Assembly: GCF_000420485.1 (NCBI RefSeq)
Contig: NZ_ATVA01000015.1
Coordinates: 124,001 to 188,000, forward strand
Source of the DNA: Paucidesulfovibrio longus DSM 6739
GTDB taxonomy: Bacteria; Desulfobacterota; Desulfovibrionia; Desulfovibrionales; Desulfovibrionaceae
Direction: 5' to 3'
Length of the DNA: 64,000 nucleotides
Both the position numbers and the translations under genes were made by a program. The notes under the pieces were generated by a model. It saw only the letters and a list, made by a program, of their open reading frames with translations. It did no database searches and was not told where the DNA came from. Below are positions 8,242 through 16,630 of this stretch, piece by piece (position 1 is the stretch's first letter; each line of letters begins with the position of its first letter).

Positions 8242-8281
8242 AAGGCAAAAAAGAAGGGCTCCGGCGGCAGAGCCGGAGCCC
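8242..8281 (-). terminator. Rho-independent terminator of the rnf-apbE operon
   Basis: On the minus strand a perfect 10-bp stem (GGGCTCCGGC/GCCGGAGCCC, arms 8272-8281 and 8256-8265) with a 6-nt loop is followed by a T-rich tail (CTTCTTTTTTGCC). It lies about 40 bp past the apbE stop. This is the best intrinsic terminator in the window. Confidence 0.85.
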
Positions 8282-8319
8282 CGGGGGAAGGGGGAGGGGT
8301 ATCGAACGATCAGGTCAAC

Positions 8320-9423
8320 TCAGGTACGGCATTCCAGCGTATTCCAACGCGCGGATTTCAACGCCGCCCCGGACTGCCCGAGAATCAGGCATTCCCTGCC
8401 GGGAAGGCTGTCGGCCAAGGCAAGCCCTGCGTGGGGCGACGAAGCGAAGAGCGCGGTGGCCAGACAGTCCGCCCCCATGACCGTTGGCGCGGCCACGGAC
8501 ACGGACAGGACCTGCCCCGGGCAGATGCCGGAATCGGGGCGCACGATGTGGTGCCGCCCCGGTCCCCAGGTCTGTTCATAGGCTCCGGAGGTGGCCACGG
8601 CCATGTCGCGCAGCTCGATGACGGAAGGCGTGGTCTCGTGTCCGCGCGGGTCTTCCAGGGCGATGCGCCAGCCCCGCTCCGGGGTCGGCCTTCCCGAAGC
8701 GCGGATGTCGCCGCCCGCATTGATGAGATGATCCCGCACGCCCAGCCTGGCCATGACTTCCGAAGCCCGGTCCACGACATAGCCCTTGCCGATGCCGTCC
8801 AGGGTCAGGGCCATGCCCGTGCGCCCCAGCGTCAGGTTCCGGCCCGCGACGCGCACGTGCACCGCGCCCACCAGGTCCAGGGCCTCGCGCATTGCGGCGG
8901 CGTCCGGCTCGTGCGGGCCTGCCGCGCGCAGCAGGTCCACCAGCGGGGCCACGCTGGGATCGAAAACGCCGTCCGTCAGGCGATGCACAGCCAGGGCCCG
9001 CTCCACCACGGCGACCAGTTCCGGTTCCGCCCCGTTCAGGCTGCCGAAGCGATTCAGGTGCGACAGCGGGGTTCCGGAATCATGGCGGTTGAGAATGGCG
9101 GAGAGGCGCAGTATTTCGGCGTACGCGGCCTCAATGGCGGTTTCGGCCTTGTCCCGGCTTGCGTCCACCGCGGTGATGTTCACGAAGGTGCCGAGAAGAA
9201 AGCGGCACGCTTCCAGCCGGTGCGGCCGGACTTTTCCGACGAACTCCACGGCAGCGGCCCGCGCCCCCAGCAGGGGATCCAGAAGGGGCGTCAGGGTCAG
9301 CCCGGCGCCGAGCATGGTGCCGTAGCGCAGAAAACTGCGCCGGGTCAGGCGGCGGTTTCCGTCCCGGCGGCGAGCCACGCCCGCGCCGCAATCATAGCTG
9401 TAGGTCTTCATGTCCGTCCTCAT
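8320..9423 (-). CDS. apbE: FAD:protein FMN transferase ApbE (367 aa)
   Basis: ApbE attaches FMN from FAD covalently to a Thr of target proteins such as RnfG and RnfD, outside the membrane. The N-terminus has a twin-arginine signal (LTRRSFLRYG near residues 27-36) and a hydrophobic stretch, so export by Tat is likely. Family motifs include FLLGTFVNITA, HLNRFGSLNG, LTLDGIGKGYVVDRA and INAGGDIRASG. Length is normal. It is the last gene of the rnf operon, 6 bp after rnfB, a common position. Start 9423 is assigned; ATG 9411 is an alternative that keeps the Tat motif. Confidence 0.93.
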   Translation of the reverse strand: MRTDMKTYSYDCGAGVARRRDGNRRLTRRSFLRYGTMLGAGLTLTPLLDPLLGARAAAVEFVGKVRPHRLEACRFLLGTFVNITAVDASRDKAETAIEAAYAEILRLSAILNRHDSGTPLSHLNRFGSLNGAEPELVAVVERALAVHRLTDGVFDPSVAPLVDLLRAAGPHEPDAAAMREALDLVGAVHVRVAGRNLTLGRTGMALTLDGIGKGYVVDRASEVMARLGVRDHLINAGGDIRASGRPTPERGWRIALEDPRGHETTPSVIELRDMAVATSGAYEQTWGPGRHHIVRPDSGICPGQVLSVSVAAPTVMGADCLATALFASSPHAGLALADSLPGRECLILGQSGAALKSARWNTLECRT

Positions 9424-9429
9424 GCAGCC

Positions 9430-11544
9430 TTAGTTTTCGACTGCCTGTTCATAAGGAGTCACGTCCCTGTCCTCGGCGAATTCCGAGCCCGCTTCCGCGT
9501 CGTAGCAGGTAAAGCCGCAACGCAGGCAACGGCTGGCCTCCTTGACGGCCTCGCGGTCGCCGATGCCTCTGCGCACTTCCAGGGCGAAACGCTCCAGCCG
9601 GGCCTTAACGGGCACCTCCGAGGGCTGCACCTTGGGGATGCGCCAGCGCACGCGCATGCCCTTGAGCAGGGATTCGGGCACGACCCGTTCCTGCGGCAGG
9701 GTGGGCATGGGCACGTCGCCCGTGGTCACGAAGTTGTGGATCGACCGCGCGGCGCGACGTCCGTCGGCCACGGCTTCCATGACGATGGAGCGCCCCCGGC
9801 GCAGCTCGCCGCCCACGAAGACGTGCGGCAGGTTGGTGCGCATGGTCATGTCGTCGCCGATGATGGTGCCCTGCTTGGTCAAGCGGAACGGTCCGAGGCC
9901 GCGCTTGTCCAGATAGGGGCTGAGATCGGGCACGCGGTCCGTGGCGACCACGAAGAGATCCGCCTCCAGCCGCGCCTCGGTGCCGGGCACGGGACGCGGC
10001 TCGCCCGCGGCCTTCTTCTCGTCGGGATACTCCGTGCGCACATAGCGCACGGCAACGGCGCGGCCTGATTCATCCAGCTCGAAACTCTGGGGCATGGTTT
10101 GGACGAGGATTTCGGCTCCGATTTCCTCGGCCTTCTCGATTTCGTACTTGTTCGCGGCCATTTTGCGCGGAATGTGCCGCGTGAGCACGCTGGTCCGCTC
10201 CGCGCCGAGACGAACCAGGCTCCGGGCGATATCCATGGCCGAGTTGGTGCCGCCGACGACCACGGCGCGCCTGCCCTTGAGGTTGGTCCAGCGCGAGCCG
10301 ACGCCCGTGAGGAAATCAACCCCACCCACGATGTTTCTGGCGTCGTCTCCCGGAATATAGAGACGGGGATTGCGCCAGGCGCCCGTGGCCAGGAACACGG
10401 CCTCATAGCCCTGGCTTTCCAGATCGCCGAGGTCGAAATCCTTGCCGAAGGTCATATAGGTGCGCACTTCCACGCCCAGTTCCAGGATGCCCTGGATTTC
10501 CCAGTCCACCACGTTGCGCGGCAGCCGGAACTCGGGGATGGCGTAGCGAAGCATGCCGCCGAGCGCCGAATGGGACTCGAAGATCACGGGATGGTGCCCC
10601 AGGCGGCGCAAGAAATAGGCGCAGGAAAGCCCGGCCGGGCCGCCGCCCACGATGGCCACCTTGCGGCCCGTTTCCGGAGCCACGTGAATGGGGATGCGCC
10701 CCGTGTTCATCTCCCAGTCGGCAACGTAGCGCTCCAGCGCGTTGATGCCCACGCCCTCGTCCACGATCTTGCGGCGGCAGATGTCCTCGCAGGGATGCGG
10801 ACAGATGCGGCCCACGATCAGGGGCAGCGGGTTGCGGTTCTTGAGGGTCAGCAGTGCGCCGTGCAGATCGCCGGTCTTGACCTGCTGGACGAAGGTGCGC
10901 ACGTCGAGCTGCACCGGGCACTTCTGCATGCAGGGCGCAAGGCAGTCCACGAGCTTGTTCACGTGCAGCAGGCTTGCGGAAAAGCTGGTGATGCGGATCG
11001 CGCCCGTGGGACAGACCTCGGCGCACTTGCCGCAGGAGCGGCACAGGGCCTTGTTGACCACGGGCAGATTGTCCCGGCCGAGGCGAACGGCATCGAAGGG
11101 ACAGGCGCGCACGCAGGAGCCCATGCCGATGCAGCCGAGTCCGCAGCTTTTCTCCCCGCCGTAAAGCATGGCCTCCGCCCGGCAGTCGCGCACGCCCTCA
11201 TAGGCGAACATGCGCTTGGCCCGGTCGCCGCCGGAGCAGATCAAAGCGGCCACCTGCGGCTCGCGGTAATCGACGCTCAGGCCCATGACCCTGGCGATGG
11301 CCGCGGCCGTGTCCATGCCGCCGGCCACGCAGATCTCCGGGGGAGCCTCGCCCGCCACGACCGCGGCCGCGGCCGCGGAGCAGCCTGGCAGCCCGCAGCC
11401 GCCGCAGTTGGCTCCGGGAAGGCAGGCCTCCACCTCGGCCACGCGCGGATCCTCCTCCACGTGAAAGACGCGGGAAGCCGCGGCCAGCAGCACGGCGGCC
11501 ACGAAACTCAAGCCGAAAACAATGGCGACAGAGGAAGCGATCAT
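9430..11544 (-). CDS. rnfB: RnfB fused to a GltD/NfnB-like flavoprotein (704 aa)
   Basis: The first 190 residues are RnfB. A membrane anchor (residues 4-24) is followed by the 4Fe-4S motif C41..C47xxC50xxxxC55 and C72. Two ferredoxin-type clusters come next (CIGMGSCVRACP and CRSCGKCAEVCP, about residues 138-180). From about residue 195 a second protein follows: a GltD/NfnB/DPYD-type Fe-S domain (CLAPCMQKCP, CPHPCEDIC), an FAD Rossmann fold (VAIVGGGPAGLSCAYF near 297-312) and an NAD(P) Rossmann fold (VVVGGTNSAMDIA near 430). RnfB is normally about 200-330 residues, so this is a true fusion without frameshift. It suggests that NAD(P)H or a flavin can exchange electrons with RnfB directly (inference). 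It sits 47 bp after rnfA. Confidence 0.92.
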   Translation of the reverse strand: MIASSVAIVFGLSFVAAVLLAAASRVFHVEEDPRVAEVEACLPGANCGGCGLPGCSAAAAAVVAGEAPPEICVAGGMDTAAAIARVMGLSVDYREPQVAALICSGGDRAKRMFAYEGVRDCRAEAMLYGGEKSCGLGCIGMGSCVRACPFDAVRLGRDNLPVVNKALCRSCGKCAEVCPTGAIRITSFSASLLHVNKLVDCLAPCMQKCPVQLDVRTFVQQVKTGDLHGALLTLKNRNPLPLIVGRICPHPCEDICRRKIVDEGVGINALERYVADWEMNTGRIPIHVAPETGRKVAIVGGGPAGLSCAYFLRRLGHHPVIFESHSALGGMLRYAIPEFRLPRNVVDWEIQGILELGVEVRTYMTFGKDFDLGDLESQGYEAVFLATGAWRNPRLYIPGDDARNIVGGVDFLTGVGSRWTNLKGRRAVVVGGTNSAMDIARSLVRLGAERTSVLTRHIPRKMAANKYEIEKAEEIGAEILVQTMPQSFELDESGRAVAVRYVRTEYPDEKKAAGEPRPVPGTEARLEADLFVVATDRVPDLSPYLDKRGLGPFRLTKQGTIIGDDMTMRTNLPHVFVGGELRRGRSIVMEAVADGRRAARSIHNFVTTGDVPMPTLPQERVVPESLLKGMRVRWRIPKVQPSEVPVKARLERFALEVRRGIGDREAVKEASRCLRCGFTCYDAEAGSEFAEDRDVTPYEQAVEN

Positions 11545-11591
11545 ATCTTCTCCGTTGAACTCATTTCCACTTCAGGCGCATGCGCCGGACT

Positions 11592-12167
11592 TCAGCCGCC
11601 CATGCCCCGGAAGGCATAAAACGCCAGGGACATCACTCCGGCCGTGACCAGGGCGATGGGCGTGCCGCGAAAGACCCGGGGGATGGGGGCCGTGTCGAAC
11701 CGCTCGCGAATGGCCGCCATGAGCACCAGTGCCAACAGGAAGCCCGCTCCGGAGGCCAGGGAATAGACCACGCCCCGGACAAAGGGCAGATCGTTGCGCT
11801 GCACCAGGATGGCCACGCCGAGCACGGCGCAGTTGGTGGTGATCAGCGGCAGATAGATGCCCAGGGAGGCATAGAGCGGCGGCACGAACTTGCGCAGGAA
11901 CATCTCCACCAGCTGCACCAGCGAGGCGATGACCAGAATGAAGACGATGGTCTGGAGATAGTCCACGCCGTTCGGCAGGAGCAGCAGGTGCTGGATGGGC
12001 CAGGTCAGGGCCGTGGCCATGGTCATGACGAAGACCACGGCTCCGCCCATGCCGAGAGCCACCCCGATGGCCTTGGACGTGCCCATGAACGGGCAGGATC
12101 CCAGGTATTGCACCAGCACGATGTTGCTGATGAACACGGCGGTGATGATGAGCAGGAAGTAATCCAT
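11592..12167 (-). CDS. rnfA: Rnf complex membrane subunit RnfA (191 aa)
   Basis: An integral membrane subunit of the Rnf ion-translocating ferredoxin:NAD oxidoreductase, with six predicted hydrophobic segments. The family N-terminus is clear (YFLLIITAVFISNIVLVQYL, then GSCPFMG), and the half-channel motif PLITTNCAVLGVA carries the conserved Cys that coordinates the intramembrane Fe-S cluster shared with RnfE. Length is normal. It follows rnfE by 24 bp with AAGGAGAA before the ATG. Confidence 0.95.
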   Translation of the reverse strand: MDYFLLIITAVFISNIVLVQYLGSCPFMGTSKAIGVALGMGGAVVFVMTMATALTWPIQHLLLLPNGVDYLQTIVFILVIASLVQLVEMFLRKFVPPLYASLGIYLPLITTNCAVLGVAILVQRNDLPFVRGVVYSLASGAGFLLALVLMAAIRERFDTAPIPRVFRGTPIALVTAGVMSLAFYAFRGMGG

Positions 12168-12191
12168 GTGCGGTTCTCCTTGCGTGGCGGG

Positions 12192-12920
12192 CTAATCAGC
12201 GCTGCCGTTGGTGCCGTTGGCCGGACTTTCTGCGTCTTCCTCCACGATGGCCAGATGCGCCGCGCCCGGCGAAGAGCACGAGGCGATGGCTTCCACGGCG
12301 CGCGGCGGCGGACCTTCGTGACGGCGGCTGTACCAGCCGCTGAAGGCGTTCATGCCCGCCAGGATCAAGCCCAGGCAGAGGAACGCGCCCGGCGCCTGGA
12401 CCATGATGCTGAACGGCGCGAACGTATCCCAGGCCACCTGCGCGCCGAACACCGTGCCGTTGCCGAACAGCTCGCGGATGCACCCCAGAACGGTCAGGGA
12501 CATGGTGAACCCAAGGCCCATGCCGAGCGCGTCGGCCACGGAGGCGAGCACGGGATTCTTGGACGCGAAGGCCTCGGCCCGTCCAAGGATGATGCAGTTG
12601 ACCACGATGAGCGGCACGAAGATTCCGAGCTTCTGGTAGAGCGGATAGGCATAGGCCTGCATCAGCAGCTCCACCGTGACCACCAGGGAGGCCGCGATGA
12701 GGATGAAGCAGGCGATGCGCACCTTGGACGGGATCAGGTTGCGCAGGAGCGAAACGAGCAGGTTCGAGAGCGTGAGCACGAAGACCACGGCCAGCCCCAT
12801 GCCCAGCCCGTTCTCCGCGGAAGAGGTCACGGCCAGGGTGGGGCACAGGCCCAGGACCACGCGGAACGGGGGCAGCTCCTTCCAGAGCCCCTTGACGAAT
12901 TCCTTCCAGATGCGGTGCAT
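12192..12920 (-). CDS. rnfE: Rnf complex membrane subunit RnfE (242 aa)
   Basis: Membrane subunit related to RnfA with inverted topology. The N-terminal VLGLCPTLAVTSSAENGLGMG and the central PLIVVNCIILGRAEAFA are family signatures, with Cys in each half-channel. About six membrane spans. The C-terminal tail beyond residue 200 (roughly 40 residues, ending in an acidic EEDAESPANGTNG segment) is somewhat longer than in short RnfE proteins. It lies 9 bp downstream of rnfG. Confidence 0.94.
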   Translation of the reverse strand: MHRIWKEFVKGLWKELPPFRVVLGLCPTLAVTSSAENGLGMGLAVVFVLTLSNLLVSLLRNLIPSKVRIACFILIAASLVVTVELLMQAYAYPLYQKLGIFVPLIVVNCIILGRAEAFASKNPVLASVADALGMGLGFTMSLTVLGCIRELFGNGTVFGAQVAWDTFAPFSIMVQAPGAFLCLGLILAGMNAFSGWYSRRHEGPPPRAVEAIASCSSPGAAHLAIVEEDAESPANGTNGSAD

Positions 12921-12929
12921 GGCTTCTCC

Positions 12930-13511
12930 TCAGCCGTTCCAGGCGGCGCGGGCCTTTTCCTTCAGCCCGGGATAGAGTTCGGCGGCCTTCCCGACCGCAT
13001 TCACCGTGCCCGCCGAGGAGAAGGTCGCCCCGGAAACGGCGTCGATGTCGCCGTTGTCCTTCTTCAACCCCAGGCCCGTGAGCGGGTGGTCCTCGAACTG
13101 CTCGTAAAATCCTGGCACAAAGACCCTCGTGCCCACTCCCGGCGTTTCGGACTGGGTGGTCACGCCCACGGCCGACACCGTGTCCGCGTCCAGGTCGAAG
13201 GCGACCATCACGCCGATGTTGCCCGAATAACCGGGGGCAAAGGTCTCGAACGCGAGGCTCGTCAACCTCCCGCCACGAAAACCGGGGAACACGGTGATCT
13301 CGCCGCCGTCCTCAAGGGACAGCTTGCGGCGGTCCTTGATGGGATCGTTCTCCACGCCCGCCAGCACGCCCAGGAGCGCCGGTCCCTGCACGTAGGTCAG
13401 CACCTGTTCCTCGATGTCCGCGCGGGTGGCCTGCTTGAGCGCGGCCAGGCCGTAGCCGGAGATCGTGCCTATGAGCGAGAGCACCAGCACCATCTTGATC
13501 AGTTCACGCAT
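12930..13511 (-). CDS. rnfG: Rnf complex FMN-binding subunit RnfG (193 aa)
   Basis: RnfG carries a covalent FMN on Thr in the periplasmic domain. The attachment motif is present as DAVSGATFSSAGTVNAV near residues 155-171. One N-terminal membrane anchor (MVLVLSLIGTISGYGLAAL). The start at 13511 was chosen because GAGGAGGAAG lies just upstream and the start overlaps rnfD by 8 bp; the longer frame starts inside rnfD without a ribosome site. ApbE at the end of the operon is expected to flavinylate it. Confidence 0.93.
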   Translation of the reverse strand: MRELIKMVLVLSLIGTISGYGLAALKQATRADIEEQVLTYVQGPALLGVLAGVENDPIKDRRKLSLEDGGEITVFPGFRGGRLTSLAFETFAPGYSGNIGVMVAFDLDADTVSAVGVTTQSETPGVGTRVFVPGFYEQFEDHPLTGLGLKKDNGDIDAVSGATFSSAGTVNAVGKAAELYPGLKEKARAAWNG

Positions 13512-14496
13512 GGATCTTCCTCCTCGCGCCAAAGGGCCGGGGCCGGATGCGGTCAAGAAGAGGGGTCAGCAGGTTGGCCAGCAACACCGCCAGGGGAGCG
13601 CCGTCCAGGAACACGCCGTAGGTCCGGATGAGCACGGTCAGCGTCCCGGCCACGAGGCCGAACAGGATCATGGGCAGCCGTCCGCAGGGCGACGATCCTG
13701 GATCCGTGGCCAGGAAGAAGGCGGCGAGCATCACCGATCCCGTGACCAGATGAAACTGCGGCGCGGCGAAGCGCGGCGGATCGATCTGCCAGAGCACCCC
13801 GGAGGTCAGCGCCACGCCGAGCAGGAAGGCCAACGGGATGAACGGCTTGACCACGCCGCGCACCAGGAGCCAAAGCCCGCCCAGCAGCAGCGCAGCCACC
13901 TGCGACGCGCCCACGGCGCCGATCTGTCCGCCGAGGAAAAGCTCCAGCAGGTCGAACTGCTCCAGGCCGGATACGCCGAAATATTTCAGCGTAGCCAAGG
14001 GCTCGTTCATGGGCAGCGCGGCCAGGGCCAGGTCCACGTCCATGAACTGCGGCCAGGAGGCCTTGCAGACGGCCCAGCCCAGGGCAGGCGCGCAAAACGG
14101 ATTGGACCCCTGGCCGCCGAAAAGCGTCTGCCCCAGGGCCACGGAGACGAATCCGCCCACAAAGGCGAGCCACCAGGGCGCACCGCTCGGCAGAAGCAGG
14201 GCGAAGAGCAGCCCGGTGTAAAAGGCGTTCCAGTTGTCCAGCTGCATGGGCTGCCTGCGCAGCCGGGACATGAGCGCCTCGCAGGCCACGGCCGCGGCGC
14301 AGGCCATGCCCACGACCTCCGCCGCGCCCAGACCGAAGCGCCAGGATGCCAGCAGAACGGCGGGCGCCAGGGCCAGAACGCGCTCCAGGTTCATGCCCCG
14401 GATGGTCCGCCCGCAGCGCCAGTGGGAAGGCGGGCCCACGGTGAGCCGGATGGCGATGTCCGCATGGGGCTTGATGATGGCGGCTTGTTTGATCAT
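13504..14496 (-). CDS. rnfD: Rnf complex membrane subunit RnfD lacking the flavinylated Thr (330 aa)
   Basis: Integral membrane subunit related to NqrB. Recognised by TVGPPSHWR near the N-terminus, FALLLPSGAPWWLA, the LFGGQGSNPFCAPALG loop, and VTGSVMLAAFFLATDP. Most RnfD/NqrB proteins bear covalent FMN on Thr in an (S/T)GATPL-type motif. Here the equivalent segment reads LPMNEPLATLKYFG, placing Glu165 where Thr is expected (codon 14002-14004). RnfG in the same operon keeps its own motif. Otherwise the protein is full length, so the change looks like a property of this lineage, not decay (inference). Confidence 0.93.
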   Translation of the reverse strand: MIKQAAIIKPHADIAIRLTVGPPSHWRCGRTIRGMNLERVLALAPAVLLASWRFGLGAAEVVGMACAAAVACEALMSRLRRQPMQLDNWNAFYTGLLFALLLPSGAPWWLAFVGGFVSVALGQTLFGGQGSNPFCAPALGWAVCKASWPQFMDVDLALAALPMNEPLATLKYFGVSGLEQFDLLELFLGGQIGAVGASQVAALLLGGLWLLVRGVVKPFIPLAFLLGVALTSGVLWQIDPPRFAAPQFHLVTGSVMLAAFFLATDPGSSPCGRLPMILFGLVAGTLTVLIRTYGVFLDGAPLAVLLANLLTPLLDRIRPRPFGARRKIHA

Positions 14497-14536
14497 GAAG
14501 GGTTCACCTCGGATTGAATGTCCGGAATGCCGGGCG

Positions 14537-15691
14537 TCAACGTGTCCAGCCCGCGGTCAGCCGATCGGTTTCGGTCCGCAGCTGCTGCCTGGCGAAACGG
14601 AGGTAATGCTGCATTGGCCGCAGGGCCGGGCACCAATAGGAGCAAAGCCCGCACTCCATGCAGGCGTCGAGCCCCTGCTCCCGCGCCTGCTGGAACATGC
14701 CGTACTCCGCGAAGCGCGCGATGATGTTCGGCTGGAGCCGCGCCGGGCAGTGCAGAACGCACTCGCCGCAGTTGATGCAGGGACGGTCCTCCATGGCCGG
14801 GAAAGCGTCCTTGGGAATCACGTTCAAGGCGTAGACGCCTTTTTCCAGGCCGTGCTCCACGTTGAAGACCGTGTAGCCCGTGAGCGGCCCGGAGAGCACG
14901 AGACGGTCGCCGGGGTGAATCTCCACTCCGGCAAAATCAAGGATATCCACAATGGGCGTGCCGATGCGCGCGCAATAGGCGGTTCCGGCCAGCGTAAACA
15001 CGGTCTCATCGATGGCACGGCCCGTTTCCACGACCCGACCGATCTGCCAGAGCTTGTGCACGCTGAAGACCGCCACGCCGTCGGACTGTTCCCGCCCGGT
15101 CACGGCCTTGATGACCAGCGGGGCCAGACTGTTGGGGTATTCGGGACGCATGCGCACATCGGAGCAGCCTTCCAGCGAATAGCCTCCGTCGCCCGTGACC
15201 AGCACGCATCGACGCGGATTCACGGCCTTGCGCACCAGCGAAAGCCCCCGGCGCACGGTTTCGTTTTCGTCGCGCAGGAGCTGCTCGGCTACGTTCACGC
15301 CGGGCTGCGGATTCAGGCCGTTGACGATCAGGAGTTCGGCCTCGCGGAAACGCTCCACGCTGATGCCCAGATCGCGCATGGCCTGATTGAGTTCCTCGCC
15401 TGGGCTCAGGGAGCGCACGTCCACGGGGTCGGCGGCCTCGTCCTTCTTGTCCTTTTTGATGGAAAGATAGGCGAAGTCGATTTTGCTGACCTTGCCCGCA
15501 ATGGGCGCATTGGCCGCTCCTCCGGCGGTTCTTGGGTGCGCGGCCAGCGCCTCGCCCCGCTTCACGGCCTTCCCGCGCTCCGCGCGGATGTCGTAGCCGC
15601 AGACGAACAGGCTCACCTCTTCGGGTTCCGGAATCTCGACGACCTTGCCGGACAGCTCCGCTCGGAGCGAAAACACGTTGTTTTCAAGCAT
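14537..15691 (-). CDS. rnfC: Rnf complex NADH-interacting subunit RnfC (384 aa)
   Basis: Peripheral cytoplasmic subunit that reacts with NAD(H). The N-terminal barrel-sandwich domain (SGKVVEIPEPEEVSLFV, later RGEALAAHP), a central flavin/NADH region (VTGDGGYSLEG) and two 4Fe-4S motifs (CINCGECVLHCP and CMECGLCSYWCP, near residues 308-352) are all visible. It is shorter than many RnfC proteins and has no long C-terminal Ala-rich tail. Start: ATG 15691, preceded by GGGGAT; a GTG at 15700 that overlaps the cytochrome stop is possible. First Rnf subunit gene after the cytochrome. Confidence 0.93.
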   Translation of the reverse strand: MLENNVFSLRAELSGKVVEIPEPEEVSLFVCGYDIRAERGKAVKRGEALAAHPRTAGGAANAPIAGKVSKIDFAYLSIKKDKKDEAADPVDVRSLSPGEELNQAMRDLGISVERFREAELLIVNGLNPQPGVNVAEQLLRDENETVRRGLSLVRKAVNPRRCVLVTGDGGYSLEGCSDVRMRPEYPNSLAPLVIKAVTGREQSDGVAVFSVHKLWQIGRVVETGRAIDETVFTLAGTAYCARIGTPIVDILDFAGVEIHPGDRLVLSGPLTGYTVFNVEHGLEKGVYALNVIPKDAFPAMEDRPCINCGECVLHCPARLQPNIIARFAEYGMFQQAREQGLDACMECGLCSYWCPALRPMQHYLRFARQQLRTETDRLTAGWTR

Positions 15692-15696
15692 GATGA

Positions 15697-16176
15697 TCAC
15701 ATCCCCGCATGGCAGGATTTGCACGATCCGTCGCCGGCTGGTCCGCTCATGCTTTCATGGCAGCCCATGCACTGGCCGTGGAACGCCTCGGTGCGCACCG
15801 GAATCCAGCTTGTGTCCGGCTTTTCTTCCGCCGCGACGCCTCCGGTAGGGTCACCATCGTGGCAACGCAGGCACTGCGCCTTGTCCGCGAACCGTTGCTG
15901 GTGCGACGCAGCCCAGGCCGCATCAAAAGCCGACGGATGGCAGTCGCCGCAGGGAACAGGATGCTCCGGATCCCCTTCGTCGTGATGGCAGTCGGCGCAA
16001 TCCAGGCCGTAATCCTGCGCGTGGACCTGATGGGCGAAGACGACGCGCCCGCCGGTGTTGTCCAGCAACACGCGGGCAGGCGGTCCGTCCGCCGGGGCGG
16101 GCAGGATGTAGCCCGCCGCCGAGACCAGGAAGAGCGCCCCGGTCACGCCCAGGACGGCAATCAGATGTTTGTTCAA
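15697..16176 (-). CDS. Pentaheme c-type cytochrome of the Rnf operon (159 aa)
   Basis: Exported multiheme cytochrome. An N-terminal hydrophobic signal or anchor (residues 4-25) is followed by five CxxCH heme sites: CADCHH, CGDCH, CLRCH, CMGCH and CKSCH. Spare His residues (FAHQVHAQ, ASHQQ, EAFHGQ) can serve as distal ligands, as in class III cytochromes. Classic cytochrome c3 has four hemes, so this is a distinct member. From memory, Desulfovibrio rnf operons begin with such a cytochrome, which may connect Rnf to the periplasmic cytochrome pool (inference). It is the first gene behind the predicted sigma-54 promoter, with AAGGACAATTG before the ATG. Confidence 0.92.
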   Translation of the reverse strand: MNKHLIAVLGVTGALFLVSAAGYILPAPADGPPARVLLDNTGGRVVFAHQVHAQDYGLDCADCHHDEGDPEHPVPCGDCHPSAFDAAWAASHQQRFADKAQCLRCHDGDPTGGVAAEEKPDTSWIPVRTEAFHGQCMGCHESMSGPAGDGSCKSCHAGM

Positions 16177-16246
16177 TTGTCCTTCCTCTCAGCGTTGGCT
16201 CGGATTGGCTCATTCGGCGCGCGGCCGCGTGAGCGTTGCCCCCCAT

Positions 16247-16266
16247 TGAGCAGAGAGCATGCCAAT
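16247..16266 (-). promoter_or_regulatory. Sigma-54 promoter of the rnf operon
   Basis: On the minus strand the sequence TTGGCATGCTCTCTGCTC fits the -24/-12 pattern: GG (16262-16263) and GC (16250-16251) are exactly 10 bases apart, with TTGGCA at -24 and CTGC at -12. The predicted start is near 16238, about 60 nt before the cytochrome ATG. Confidence 0.65.
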
Positions 16267-16296
16267 GGAACGCGGCGTGCGCGATTCACGACCTGC

Positions 16297-16318
16297 GCAT
16301 GACGACAAAAGGTCATGC
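16297..16318. promoter_or_regulatory. Inverted repeat, candidate activator site upstream of rnf
   Basis: Perfect 7-bp half-sites GCATGAC and GTCATGC separated by 8 bases. It lies about 34-55 bp upstream of the rnf -24 element, a suitable place for an enhancer-binding protein. It could also fold as a hairpin ahead of a T-rich run on the plus strand, but no plus-strand gene ends there. Confidence 0.4.
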
Positions 16319-16630
16319 ATCATTTCTTTTTTGTTTGATTTTTTTAGAACGTCGAAGATGATGCGGAAACGCGCGAATTCATCGCAATTGCCCATTTCAG
16401 AACTTCACGGCGCGATCATTGCTCGTTGCGACAATCTCGCGGAGAGCGTCATTTCAGGTAGTTACAAAACCATTGGAGTGAAGTGGCGATTCCCGGCGGG
16501 AAAACGTCTTTATCATGCATGGACTGCGGCGCACACTGATTCAGACTTTGAATTCGTGGACAGCTTCAGTTATCTTTTCAACAATTGATAAATTGGATAT
16601 GCTTCCGGATACGGGAAAGAGGGCATCAAT

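Larger units (their letters stand above)
16177..16630. other. Divergent intergenic region, AT-richer than surroundings
   Basis: About 450 bp between the rnf operon (minus) and the FecR-domain gene (plus). GC content falls visibly from about 16305 to 16620. It contains a minus-strand sigma-54 promoter and an inverted repeat upstream of it. The part from 16330 to 16630 should hold the promoter of the FecR gene, but no strong -35/-10 pair stands out. A 109-codon frame (16259-16588) crosses it without homology or a ribosome site, and I do not call it a gene. Confidence 0.55.

Noticed and set aside
7992-8480. Plus-strand Pro/Arg-rich frames before and within apbE
   Set aside because: They are shadows of C-rich DNA and of the apbE gene on the other strand, with no ribosome site.
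16259-16588. 109-codon frame in the rnf/FecR intergenic region
   Set aside because: No ribosome site, no recognisable motif, and it crosses the sigma-54 promoter and the AT-rich regulatory zone.
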